A DNA stretch of 64,000 nucleotides from Filosporella fistucella (lineage: Eukaryota > Ascomycota > Leotiomycetes > Helotiales): NCBI GenBank assembly GCA_030077755.1, contig JAQJZZ010000008.1:2418001-2482000 (forward strand), read 5' to 3'. Position 1 is the first letter of the stretch. Each line of letters begins with the position of its first letter. The position numbers and the translations under genes were made by a program. The notes under the pieces were generated by a model. The model saw nothing but the letters and a program-made list of their open reading frames with translations. It was not told the DNA's origin and did no database searches. This document shows, in pieces, positions 49,775 through 59,736 of the stretch.

Positions 49775-50892
49775 CTACCATTCAAAGTTTCCTCCCACAA
49801 GCTGCTCACTCAGCACCCACAATTTCTTATGATTATTCATACATGTAGCCCATTGCGGCGGGGCATACAGAGCCACATCGCCATCTGCAAAATACGCTCC
49901 ACTTCAACTCTCAATGCTTGGATCCAAAGCAGCTACTACTGTTGTCGCAGAGCCTTGATCGACACTCTTTTTGAATCTCTTTTGAACACTCTCCCCTCTT
50001 TCTCCTCCACTTCAGCTGCCCGGCTCAGTCCATCAACGAGGATGACTTCATTGGCTGACATGTGTACTTGTAGCCCCGACTTGATGGCTAGACAATTGTC
50101 AGCAACGTTTTACAAAAATGAAAATTGAGAGAAGTAGTATCTACAAGGGAGGAAAACCTCACAACTGGTTTACAACGCAAAAGCCATGCCCCCAATTCCG
50201 CCCAATCTTCTCACGAGTGTTCTCGCAAACAAAATATTAGCCGTTTTCGACTGCGCATAAGCTAACCACTCATTATACTCCTTTCCATTCTCCTCTCTAC
50301 AACTAAAGTTCCAATCCTCAAACCTGACCCCCCACCCCCATCCGATACGCAGAACCACTCACAACGACCACTCTCGTTCGCTCTCCCATCAGCAAACTTC
50401 TCAGTAAACTAACAACCAAGAAATGACCTATTTAATTCGTTGCAAATTGCGATTCAGTTCCATCTTCTGTCAAAGAAAAGGGAGTCGCCACTATTCCTGC
50501 ATTGAGAATCATGATATCGAATTTGGTGACATCTGGTAGGGAGAGGATTTGCGAATAGGCTTGGCGGACAGAAGCTTGAGATGAGAGGTCTAAAGGTATG
50601 AAATGGGTTCTGGTATTGGGGTAGGAGGTTGATAGTCGATCATTGGCTGGACTTTTAAGAGAGAACGGCTTAGTAGGAGAAACGTGGAAGGAGAGTAAGG
50701 TGCGAGTGAAAGAATGGTTTGGGCTCCAATACTGCCAGGTGTTGGGCCGGTTATGAGGACTAGGATGATTCGTTACACTCAGATGATTTGAATTTGAGGA
50801 CTAGGGTGGATATTACTAGTTTTCCCTCTGATTCGGTCCTTCAAAGCTTCTGCTACTTCGGTGCCTGTAGTATTGAAATTCCACGGCGTCAT
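49775..50892 (-). pseudogene. decayed short-chain dehydrogenase/reductase gene
   Basis: A complete but broken SDR reading on the minus strand. The start MTPWNFN (ATG 50890-50892) leads to a 57-bp intron (50760-50816) whose removal gives the Rossmann motif ITGPTPGSIGAQ. A frameshift near 50636-50655 precedes PLDLSSQASVRQ and the MILNAGIVATPF block. A TAA at 50432-50434 replaces the usual His in TNxIGHF. A second frameshift lies in a G-run at ~50318-50342. The catalytic YAQSKTANILFA (YxxxK) follows, then a stop region that may be a second intron. The C-terminal part (YFADGDVALYAPPQW) is interrupted by TGA at 49904-49906. The ancestral stop is at 49775-49777. Several independent lesions make it non-functional; the family resembles WWOX/retinol-dehydrogenase-like SDRs. 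Confidence 0.88.
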
Positions 50893-51469
50893 TTTATTCC
50901 CCTCCAGATTGCTCTTCTCAATCAATTCTACTGCCGATTCTGTTCGATTCAGAGAAGTGCTATGTTTTGTAATTGTAAACTCTGGGTGCCAGAGTTCGAA
51001 GATTGTCAAAAGATATTGAAACTGGACTCGGAGCGATTGATGTTTGAAGGAAAAAGTAGACAGTGACGGAAAGTAGACAAAGATTAGTTTATATTGGAAC
51101 AAAATGATATAGATCTGTCCATCCAAGTAATTTGTCATCAGGATGCAGGAAGAATGGCAGCGGCCGACATTATGTTCGTGAGGCTGGTGGAACTGCGGGC
51201 GACTCGGTAACTCCGTATTAAGCCCCTCATCTACTGAACTATCAGAGCTTGCATCTAAAGCTGCCTCCAAACAAAGTTCAGAAACGAGCTTTTAGTAATC
51301 ACATAATTTCCATGTGAGATAAGTTGGGCAAAATAGCTTGATTGATTGATTAACTCTGGAAAACTGCTCAAGGTGGGGTAACCCCCCTTTTTTTGAATCC
51401 TGCAAGCGAGAACTCGCAAACTCCGTGAAAAATCAGCACTTTAGGAGGCAAAACAACTATCCATGTTCC
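50893..51469. other. intergenic region
   Basis: 577 bp between the SDR pseudogene start and the epimerase stop. The pseudogene frame stays open upstream of its ATG, but I see no further domain. Confidence 0.45.
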
Positions 51470-52447
51470 CTATTTGGAACCTTGACTGGCTTTCCATGCT
51501 CCTACAAACACACCCATGTTCTGGACCAATCCCTCTCTCTTCGGAGTCCATCCTAAGATCGTCTTTGCTCGACCGTTGCTGACACTTCCACCGGTGCTCA
51601 AAGCCTTGAAGAAAATATTGTCTCCTGCTCCTCCAAGCTCGATCTTTCCCTTGTATCCCAACTCTCGAGCTGCCGCATCGAAGATATCACGCATGCTCTC
51701 CTGTCCTTGCGCACCGACAAGATCAAAGACAGGGTAAACACCTGTTCCGGAGATAGTTTCGAGTTGCTCAACCGCAAGACTGAAACCCGAAGCAACATCA
51801 TCGACGTGGATCAGAGAAGGTCGGCTGTTTGCATGCACTGGGATCGTAACAGATGGGGGATTGGATGTGGTAGCTTGGAGTAGAGGTGTGAAGAGAGCTG
51901 TCCAGATCGTAGAGGATCGACCATACACGAGAGCCGGGCGAAGAACGATGACATTGAGAACATCCTGGGAAGCAAGAACCTCCTGCTCGAAGGCTGGTCT
52001 CCAAGCTACAATAGCAGGTGGGGAATCAGGGGCGTGCTTAACACCGACGGGAGTAAGGTCGTTGACTTGTTCGATCGGACTGCCGTGAACCCAGATACCA
52101 GAGCAATAGATAAATCCTAACTTGGGGCCTTTCACCCCTGCTGCCGATGCAGTTTGAACTCGTGCTGAGCCAACTTCCTTGACAACATCGAGTAATGCAC
52201 GAGAACTCTGATTGGCACCCGCAACGTCAACCACGATGTCGATGTGATACTTCTCCAATGCTGTGGCAATGACGTCTGAGGAATCGATGTTGCCGATAAT
52301 TGGGATGATCTCCTGGGCTACAAGAGCTTGCGCCTTGGCTTCAGAGCGTGCAAGGCCGTAGGCACGGTGGTTGCCAGAGCGAAGGAGAGAAAGAGACAGG
52401 GCTTGGCCAATGTAACCTGTTGCGCCCACAACGAGAACGTTGGGCAT
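51470..52447 (-). CDS. NAD(P)-dependent epimerase/dehydratase-like protein (extended SDR)
   Basis: An intron-free gene of 325 residues. The N-terminal nucleotide-binding motif GATGYIG (~8-14) starts an extended-SDR Rossmann fold, followed by a VVVGA-type beta strand and VDVAGAN. FIYCSGIWVHG sits where the catalytic Tyr region is expected, but no clear YxxxK is present, so it may be an atypical reductase or an NmrA-like sensor rather than an epimerase. VLRPALVYGR and IHVDDVASGF are family motifs of the C-terminal half. I start at MPNVLVVG; upstream in-frame methionines lie in a leader with no family match. Substrate unknown. Confidence 0.9.
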   Translation of the reverse strand: MPNVLVVGATGYIGQALSLSLLRSGNHRAYGLARSEAKAQALVAQEIIPIIGNIDSSDVIATALEKYHIDIVVDVAGANQSSRALLDVVKEVGSARVQTASAAGVKGPKLGFIYCSGIWVHGSPIEQVNDLTPVGVKHAPDSPPAIVAWRPAFEQEVLASQDVLNVIVLRPALVYGRSSTIWTALFTPLLQATTSNPPSVTIPVHANSRPSLIHVDDVASGFSLAVEQLETISGTGVYPVFDLVGAQGQESMRDIFDAAARELGYKGKIELGGAGDNIFFKALSTGGSVSNGRAKTILGWTPKREGLVQNMGVFVGAWKASQGSK

Positions 52448-53131
52448 TTTCAGGTAGGTATGAAGTATTTGCTGTTGCTCGTGAGGTGAAATTAAATGAG
52501 GTGATAGGGAGGAGTGGGTGGAAGTGAGTTGGAGTTTCCAAGGTGACTCGGCCGCATCTAATTTTATAGAGCAGGTGCGCCATTCACTCTTTCCTTGGTG
52601 GCTGAACATTGTAACACTTGCTGATAAATGGCAATATGCAACTTCGCCTTAACACCGAATTTTATGCCTTTGTGTAACTCGTAGTAAATTGCGATGGCTT
52701 CTAAACGTCTTACATGAATTTTAGTACTCCAAGTTGATGCCTTCTTGCGTTCGACTCTCTGGAGGTCCCGGTCTGGTGCTAAGGAAACCTCCCACGAGAG
52801 AATATTCGCTCGTGCGACTATACCGCGCGATTTCATTCAGATCAGCCATCTTGCGGGAATCCGGTACACGTAAACGTTTCAGCAAGTCTCTGGCATGAGG
52901 CGTTACCCTAAAGACTTGCTGAGACGCTCCGTACTCTGGAAAGGTAGTCGGTGTCGAGGCGATATATTTTACTACAGGCAATTGTCTTGTTGAGTTCGAA
53001 TTCTTGTCCAGTATCCCCACTGATTTATGGATCATGCGAGTCAAATTTACTTCCTCTTTACGCTATTTCTTAGTGGGATAAGGACGTGATAGAGGAATAC
53101 CTATTTGGGCAAACTATCCTACATCATATGT
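52448..53131. other. spacer that may hold an extra 3' exon of the rhodopsin-domain gene
   Basis: A 107-codon minus-strand frame (52721-53044) looks protein-like and ends in TQEGINLEY. A GTAACT donor after SSRKD and a phase-0 AG acceptor just upstream of this frame could join it to the rhodopsin-domain gene. The remainder is the epimerase promoter. Confidence 0.4.
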
Positions 53132-54321
53132 TCAGGCCATAGTTACATCTTTTCTACTACTTCTCATCCTTCCAAACCCGCGAACTGAGGGACTCTCCTG
53201 AGAGCTAGAATATATTGAATCATCTGGCGTAAATAGAGAGAGCAATTTTGGGGCGAAACGGCGCACAAAGGGCCGAAGAGCGGGTGCAGAAGCACAAAGT
53301 ATTGCCGTGTGGATCTCAATACTAGTCCATACTTGAATGTTGACTTCGTCTTGAGGAAAGTTAGAACAGATAGCATTTCCAGGCTGGTTTACTCACCTTC
53401 AGTGGCTGGATTTATAAGAAATTCAGCTGCTAGCTTCATTCTTATAGCTGAGGCAATAAGAGAGAGTAACCCGACCGAGACAAGAATAAGAACTCCTATC
53501 TTGCGCTTTGTCTCTAAGTTCAAGGGAACTCGGAAAAATTAATCTTTGGAGCTTTTAGGGAGTCACAGAGAAGGCTAGCTACTTACTAACTTTATAGGTG
53601 ACAAAAGCCATCAGCAGTACATCTGTACACATATTACACGACGCTGTCGCATAGACTCCATCTGCTTGTTTGTCAAGAGGACCACACCCCGTAGCGTGTA
53701 CTTTCCACCAATCCTCGACGGGATGGCAAGTAAGTATATAATTGATCGTTAGAGGTATTGTGTGGCACGCAACGAAGAACATCGTAAAGTAGATGAGATA
53801 TCGACTACGTCTCTCAACAAAGATTCCCAAGTATAGTGTGCAGAGTGAGATCTTGCTTAACCCAATAGAAAATTGCCAGACAATCTGAGAAACAAAGTTC
53901 ATGATTAACAGTTTTCGTGCATCGCTCTCCGTTGCAAGTTCAACATGTGGCCCATTCGGGAAGATTCCATAGAAGCCATTGAGGACCGAGTATGAAATGC
54001 CGAGCACCTAAGGGATTCTCAGCAATTAACCCTCATGGTGATACACGCGGTATATACTTACCCAAGCTAGAATGAGGATATAGTCATCTTTGTGCAAGCC
54101 TTTCAATAGTATCAGCCTTGTATATATCCGGGCCAAAAAGGATAATGTCGAGATGAATGCTGGTAGAATAGCCCCTAAAAGTTCCTTGGGAACTTGGGAT
54201 TGACGACCAGAAACCTGTTTCAGAGATGCTCTATCAGCGTGAATTCCTTGAAGTAATGAACGAGAGCCAAATTCCAAAACAATTGAGAGGAAAGGGTAAA
54301 TATAGTACTCACAGCCGCCAT
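53132..54321 (-). CDS. rhodopsin-domain (PTH11-like) integral membrane protein
   Basis: A predicted seven-helix plasma-membrane protein of 304 residues. Exons in coding order: 54313-54321, 54062-54214, 53587-54007, 53397-53528, 53132-53331; all phases fit. The first exon encodes only MAA. Helix 1 is LLGAILPAFISTLSFLARIY, followed by KGLHKDDYILILAW, a family hallmark (DDY/W). Other hallmarks are SQIVWQFSIGLSKISLCTLY, a conserved Cys in ILTCHPVEDWW, helix 7 (KIGVLILVSVGLLSLIASAIR) and the tail lead-in VWTSIEIHTAILCASAPALRP. The family includes fungal surface-sensing receptors related to Magnaporthe PTH11, but there is no CFEM domain. The C terminus could be longer through an alternative intron. 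Confidence 0.88.
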
Positions 54322-55647
54322 CACAGACTTGAAGCTGAAGTAGCTCCAAACTATGCCTTTGTTTGCAATGAAGACTGGTAGCAACCTCTGAATATGCCAA
54401 CTGATATCGATGGACTGGATGCGGTGGGAATCGATGGATAATCAATATGGGTAGGTACTAGCTTGCACCTTCGAGCTCCTTCACCACCCAGTTGCCAGAC
54501 GGATGTCCAGGTGCCATGGCTAGATCTAGTAATTTATTATCCCGACGATTTCAGAGCCGACGCCTCTAATCAATGGTCACTTCCCTTTAAGGAGGCACCA
54601 CGGTCCAAGCCATAGCGCTCGTCTGTCTTATGATCGGATATTAATGGAATCGTATGCAATAGCAAGTATTGTTTGTTAGATCGTTTCACATGGCGGCGAC
54701 TTCCAAACTTCGGCGGTATGGTCAAGGGAGCTTGCTGTAAGTGGGAAAGTAGATATGAGATAGAATTGATAGAGATGAGAAAATTTGAACGCAATACTGT
54801 AATCTCTCTCAAATATTGCACCTCAACGTATGACTTTCTTCATTGGCATATTCCCCTCACGCGGTTGGAATGTGGCTTCTGTAGGTACCTAGTAACGGCT
54901 CGCGGCATATTCCATATGAACACCTCCCCACCTCCACCTATCAGCTCACGGCCCATACACCTTGCCGTGCTCACTCATCTATTCAACTGAGTTTATGGCG
55001 CAGTTCAAGCGCAATTGAGCTGCCAAATAGCTGGTCCAGGAGGTGTCACAGTGTCGTGATGCCTCGCTTGTCTTCTCCGGTTACGTCTTCCGGGCTCCGA
55101 TGAACCGCTAAATATCATCGCGAGGTACAGTACCATGTCGGCGGATCTTGGGACGAGCCAAAATATTATACCGTCAACTTTACTTCTTTTCAGCAACAGC
55201 CGATGAATCCAGTCATAGATAAGCCGCATTCTGTCTTCGCTGAGCCATTGCTTCGTAAGGGCGGATTGTGGCTGCGCTGCGCGAATCTCCCGCTTGGGAC
55301 GTGCCAGTTGACAGGAATATGTACAGTACTTAAAACAGGTACGGTCGCACTGGGGTAACTATGATCACTCAAAGAAACCAAATTTCGAAAGTAAAATATC
55401 TGCCTTAACATAGCGGCGACGTTTATGGAAATTGTCATGCCGGACTTAAGAATAGTGTATAATACGCAATTAGATGGATCATTAGGGTTTCTCCCATCAA
55501 CGCCATGGCTTTACAGACACTCATCCAGCCGAAGAAGTAACAACTCCTACCATAAGAAAGCTTGCTTGACTTGCCATGTGAAAAATGCCGGGCGGGAATA
55601 CTCGCTACGAGATGTTGATACTTCTGCTTGAAATTTTGAAGATCATC
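54322..55647. other. intergenic region
   Basis: 1.3 kb with no supported gene; it contains the rhodopsin-domain gene promoter and the PhyH gene's 3' end. Open frames are short and lack splice support. Confidence 0.5.
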
Positions 55648-56646
55648 TCAACCATCTAGTGAGTATCCCATATCACCACTGTGCTTGCCCATTTTCACCA
55701 GTCTCTCTCTCATCCCTTCGGCTCTCTTCTTCTCCTCCTCGTCAAGGGCACTCAAGTCGATTTCTCCTACCCACTCTCCAATCCCATGTTGCAATACATT
55801 CCGGGCTCTTAACTTACTTCCACCGCGATGGCCCATACTGCCATGCAAGGTCATCCGCTCCTTCGAGCTGACGTATGCACCTCGGTGTAGAATGTTATTG
55901 TTATAAAACACCACATCCCCAGCCTTCATCCGCACCCTTATCTCACCCGGCAAACCTTTCTCGAACGGGTCCGCGTTTCTCTCAACTTGCGTGCGAGCTC
56001 TAATATGACTCCCTGGAACAACAATCAGACTCTCGTCATCATACAGAGAAAGATTCCATTGTGCATGCCACGCTGGTTCTCTCAACCTCTCCAATTCCTC
56101 CTCTGCAGTAGCTGTAGCGGGTATATCATCTCTGTGCCATCTGAGCTCAAAATCACGATCGGGTCGAACCAATAGATTAAACAATTCCATGACCAGGTCT
56201 TCGTCCTCACATTCTAGAAGCTGTCTGACAACACCAACGATAGCGTTCGAGAAATAGTTCTTGACGAAGATAGGCGAATTGGGGAGGTCAGGGTGCATGA
56301 GGAACTGTACACCCCAGATACCACCCGCGGCTGGATTGGCACCAGGCTCGATGTTCCAGGGAGGGAATTGTTTAGGAAGTGTACGGACGTAGGGCCAGCT
56401 GCCTGAACGAGCGAGACTATGCCACGCCAACAATCAGCCAATGCACATCAGTGAATGTATGCTCGCCGAGGAGATAAGAGAGACCGATGCAGAAACGTCC
56501 CAGATTGAGAAATAAGAAGCTCAGACCTACTCAACAGTTTCCTTGGTGGCAGCTCGAAGAGTAGTAAGCTGCTCTGGAGTCAAGACCGAAGGGATGAGCA
56601 CGAATCCATCCCGATTAAGAGACTCGAGGTATTTGGATTGCGCCAT
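55648..56646 (-). CDS. phytanoyl-CoA dioxygenase (PhyH) family protein
   Basis: A 294-residue Fe(II)/2-oxoglutarate-dependent oxygenase. Exons in coding order: 56531-56646, 55648-56416 (114-bp intron); the junction gives TVDLARSGSWP. The start fits the family (short N terminus, then NRDGFVLIPSVLTPEQL). The iron triad is visible as H133 and D135 in LRWHRDDIP and the distal H216 in NNNILHRGAY. VVPGSHIRAR and MKAGDVVFY are also family motifs. No targeting signal is seen. Fungal members of this clade hydroxylate diverse small molecules, so phytanoyl-CoA need not be the substrate; substrate unknown. Confidence 0.92.
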
Positions 56647-57098
56647 TGGAATTATGATATAAAGGTGGTCGATGATACCGAAGTAATAGAGATGATCGCT
56701 CTGAAGGTTACTTGGCGTTATATGGAGTATATAAGCTGCTCAAGCTGTATCTCAGCCTTGTTGGGATAGCTGGCAGCAACGCAAGCTGACAGGTAGGAGC
56801 ACCAGATCGGAGGTAACAGGACATTCTCAAAGAGTAATGCCAGTGCTGTGCCGTTACGACATGCCAAAGATGACGATATGTAACGTAACAAATGGATTGT
56901 AGTCAAACAGTCCTTGTTACCAGGCTCTGTTTGGTTGATTTGCCGTCAACTATGGGTAAAGCAAACATCCGATTTCGAAGCCACTCTTTTCAGAAGTGGG
57001 GTACTGAAGTCCCACGTCACGTGAAAACTCATAAATATAGCAGCCTTGTCATTGATGGGTACGCGGTGTTGACGTCTTGCTAAATGGGAGACAATTGA
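56647..57098. other. intergenic region
   Basis: 452 bp: PhyH promoter (TATA-like 'gagtatataagc' near 56724-56735) and the 3' end of the ACT-domain gene. No gene visible. Confidence 0.5.
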
Positions 57099-57530
57099 TT
57101 ATTGTGCTTTTTCTGCTGCTTCAGCTAATTTTTCGAGTATCTTCATTGCCTCCAATTCCCTCCCGAGAGGTACAAAACAGTGATCATGGTAGTATCCGCT
57201 GACCGGATTTACACCGATGTTCGCCTCCGTCAAGCTCTTGCTAATAGCAGCCATGAAACCCACAGCTTCAAGGCTAGAATGGATGTTTAGTGTGATCATC
57301 TTGCATGGAAACGTGTAATCCAAGTTGTAGGACGCTGCTGAATCTCGTGTTGTGATGACAGTGAGCCCTTCCGCTTCTCGAAATGTCATATGGAGATAAA
57401 GAGTTGGTGGAGGTGTTTGTGAAGGAGGAAGTGTCACGAAGACAAATGTTTCGGGATTCAGTGTAAGCTTGAGTGTCGAAAGCAGTTTGGAGAGACTTGT
57501 CTCGCCTGGTGCTGGATATGAAGTAGCCAT
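57099..57530 (-). CDS. small ACT-domain protein
   Basis: A single-exon 143-residue protein of the ACT_3/ACT_7 (DUF2241-type) family. The N-terminal half has GETSLSKLLSTLKLTLNPETFVFVTLP, and the C-terminal half is an ACT fold (MITLNIHSSLEAVGFMAAISK and GVNPVSGYYHDHCFVP). ACT domains bind amino acids as allosteric ligands; stand-alone members like this are presumed amino-acid sensors, but their partners are unknown. The hydrophilic C terminus ends in an Ala/Glu helix. The start ATG is followed directly by family-like sequence. Confidence 0.9.
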   Translation of the reverse strand: MATSYPAPGETSLSKLLSTLKLTLNPETFVFVTLPPSQTPPPTLYLHMTFREAEGLTVITTRDSAASYNLDYTFPCKMITLNIHSSLEAVGFMAAISKSLTEANIGVNPVSGYYHDHCFVPLGRELEAMKILEKLAEAAEKAQ

Positions 57531-58728
57531 GACGCTGTTTTCAGCTCACTCTTTAGATAGGAGCGGGAGATGGCAAGATAAATTTAAGAAAGATGGGATT
57601 GAGAAGAGCAGTAGTCAAGGGAGCTTCATATCTTTATGGACGGGAGTCAATTATCAATCGGCAGTCTCGAAATTATCGAAGACGCCTTTCATTCGACAAA
57701 TGCCGGGTTGGTACCGCTGGAAGAGTCGTAAACTCGGGTACGCTGAGTCATCCACTCTTATGAGCTTCCTTTTCAGTCTTGGACTCCAATCTTTATTCAG
57801 ACAACATTCAACTTCATAAAGTCATCATTATTGCAATGAAGCGCATTGCTCAGAGTCGGTGGAAAACAGGCGCGCTTGAGATCACGATCGACTGTTTTAC
57901 TATAATGTACAGATGGATTCCGCTCGTTTTGAGTTCCAGCCGACGGAATCTCGCATTCTTAGCTTTCATAGCGTAGCCTATGCGATAAGATCGGCAGCAA
58001 TGTGATCAAGGAAGCTTCACTATCAATGCGGCCATCATTTCACCATTTTGACTCGTCGAGATCTCTTGGACACTCTTTTCTTCCAATGCAGCTTTCAGTT
58101 CCTGGTACCTTTTCCGTTACTCTTTTCTTGGGCGAGCAATTTCTTCTCCCTGCTTGATTAAATTCCCAGCAAGAGTCTCCGACATAGCTATAAACACGTC
58201 CGTGGTCAAGGAAACCTCGAGGGAAGCAGGTCCACTTGGGGAAATTTCTCGTATTTTTATGCCCAGCATGCGAGAGAAATTCCCAACAGAGCCGACTTTC
58301 TCACTCATTCTTCATCTTACTTTTCCCAGTGTATGGGATCTTCTTCGATATCTGAGCTTGCGGACTTGGTCTACCGACTTATCATATCAGATTTGCAGGG
58401 AACTTAATATCACCTGCTTATGGCCACGCAGAATCAATCTTGGCGGGCTATTCCCATCATCTTTTAAGAGATCAGCTACGCCTTCTAGCCTTCAAATCCC
58501 TCGCTTTGCCATCAGACACGACACCGGAGCAATTGTAGCCAATGTACTAGCCAGAAATGCCTATCACACACAAAACCTCTCATCTGAAATGTTTCTTTCT
58601 CTCCAGGGAGCTGTGTTTTACGAAACTAAAACCATCCGGAAGCTATCCCATCCAAACTTACTTTCAGGGGACCCAGTTCAGCTTCTAGCAGGCATACGTG
58701 AAGCTTACATCCATATCTCAACGACAAG
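57531..58728. other. intergenic region with unassigned open frames
   Basis: Holds the ACT gene promoter. A 209-codon plus-strand frame starts at 58154 and runs past this interval to 58780; a 63-codon minus-strand frame (58117-58308, MSEKVGSVGNFSRML) overlaps its start. Neither has recognised motifs, and they are mutually exclusive as genes. I cannot support either. Confidence 0.35.
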
Positions 58729-59283
58729 ATGTCTGACAATCAGCCGGATACTACCGGAAATTCTTGGATTCAATTCATGAAAAGTATCGGAGCAGATGAG
58801 GACCATGTGTGTCCCAGGAAACTTGGATGGTATGAGCAAAAGCTAGCCTTGATAAACTTCAAGCTATCGGAATCGCGAAATGCACCCTTTGTCTAACCCA
58901 AAATCGGACCCATTTTCGTCACATCAACAGCGTACCAAAATATGTATGCACACCAGTATATTCGGAAGAGAAGCCGGAAAATTCCAATGCTGCTGTGCCC
59001 CTATTTCTCCTGACCATCGCATTCTCATGTGGCGAGGGTGGTACACTTCAGCGCTGAGCACCAAAGCTGACTGTGAGCTGACCTGGAGGAAAAACCATTA
59101 ATTAAGACAGCTAACATGATACATTTAGGCGATTCCAGCCCAGCACAGGAAAACAGACTCGGAAACATGAACTCCATCAATCATATGGTCCATTGTATCC
59201 CATGCGGCGCAGTACAATCAGAGCTTCTCAATTTTGATACGCGGAGCGGCCGCGCCGTCTTTCTCCAAAGTTGTACAAGGTAG
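58729..59283 (+). CDS. candidate small spliced gene, cysteine-containing protein
   Basis: A 123-residue protein results from exons 58729-58829, 58957-59072 and 59129-59283. Intron 2 (56 bp) is convincing: GTGAGC donor, gctaac branch site 19 bp before the AG, and the splice removes an in-frame stop. Intron 1 (GTATGA donor, 127 bp) is less certain. The product starts MSDNQPDTTGNSWIQFMK and contains VCPRKLG, a CCC triplet (KFQCCCAPIS), WRGWY and a CIPC pair near the C terminus, suggesting metal binding or disulphides. No signal peptide is seen. I recognise no family; it may be lineage-specific. Confidence 0.42.
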
Positions 59284-59736
59284 GACCGAAGATGATGTGA
59301 GGTATTCTAGCGAGTGCAAGAACGTATGATCACGCAGAGATTTAATTCCAACTCGTGTCATCATTTTCGGAAACCAAGCTTCAAGTGCGTGAAGCTGTCC
59401 TCTCTCTAGAAATTAGCCTCAGCCATTCTAGCTTGGCATTCCAATAACCATCTGGGGTAGAAATGCTTCCGCACCTTACCCCCTCATTTGAAGGCTGGAA
59501 GCTTGGCTTAATGTCACCCTCCGTGGCCAAGGTTGTGATATTTTTGGGTGCTGAGATCAGCCTGGAAGGGGTTCGGCAATATTCCGAAGACGGTGCAACG
59601 CAAAGAATGCTATAAAGAAGCCCGTCAAGCACGACATATTCATTAATTCAGTACACGTCATTGACAAGTTTGGACGCAGTTCATTTGGAAGTTATCATTT
59701 TCGCTGTTCAAGCACTTGTGTCTTCCTCTTTTGAAA
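59284..59736. other. promoter region of the cysteine-module gene
   Basis: 453 bp. A short minus-strand frame overlaps it without support. A TATA-like 'ctataaag' near 59611 lies on the plus strand ~125 bp before the next start codon. Confidence 0.45.

Noticed and set aside
50170..50358. Separate small gene with a YAQSK motif
   Set aside because: It is the catalytic part of the decayed SDR; its sequence continues into neighbouring frames on both sides.
58154..58780. 209-codon plus-strand open frame
   Set aside because: No recognisable motif or splice context. It overlaps the start of the better-supported small spliced gene in another frame, and a protein-like minus-strand frame overlaps its first third. 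Kept only as an unassigned frame.
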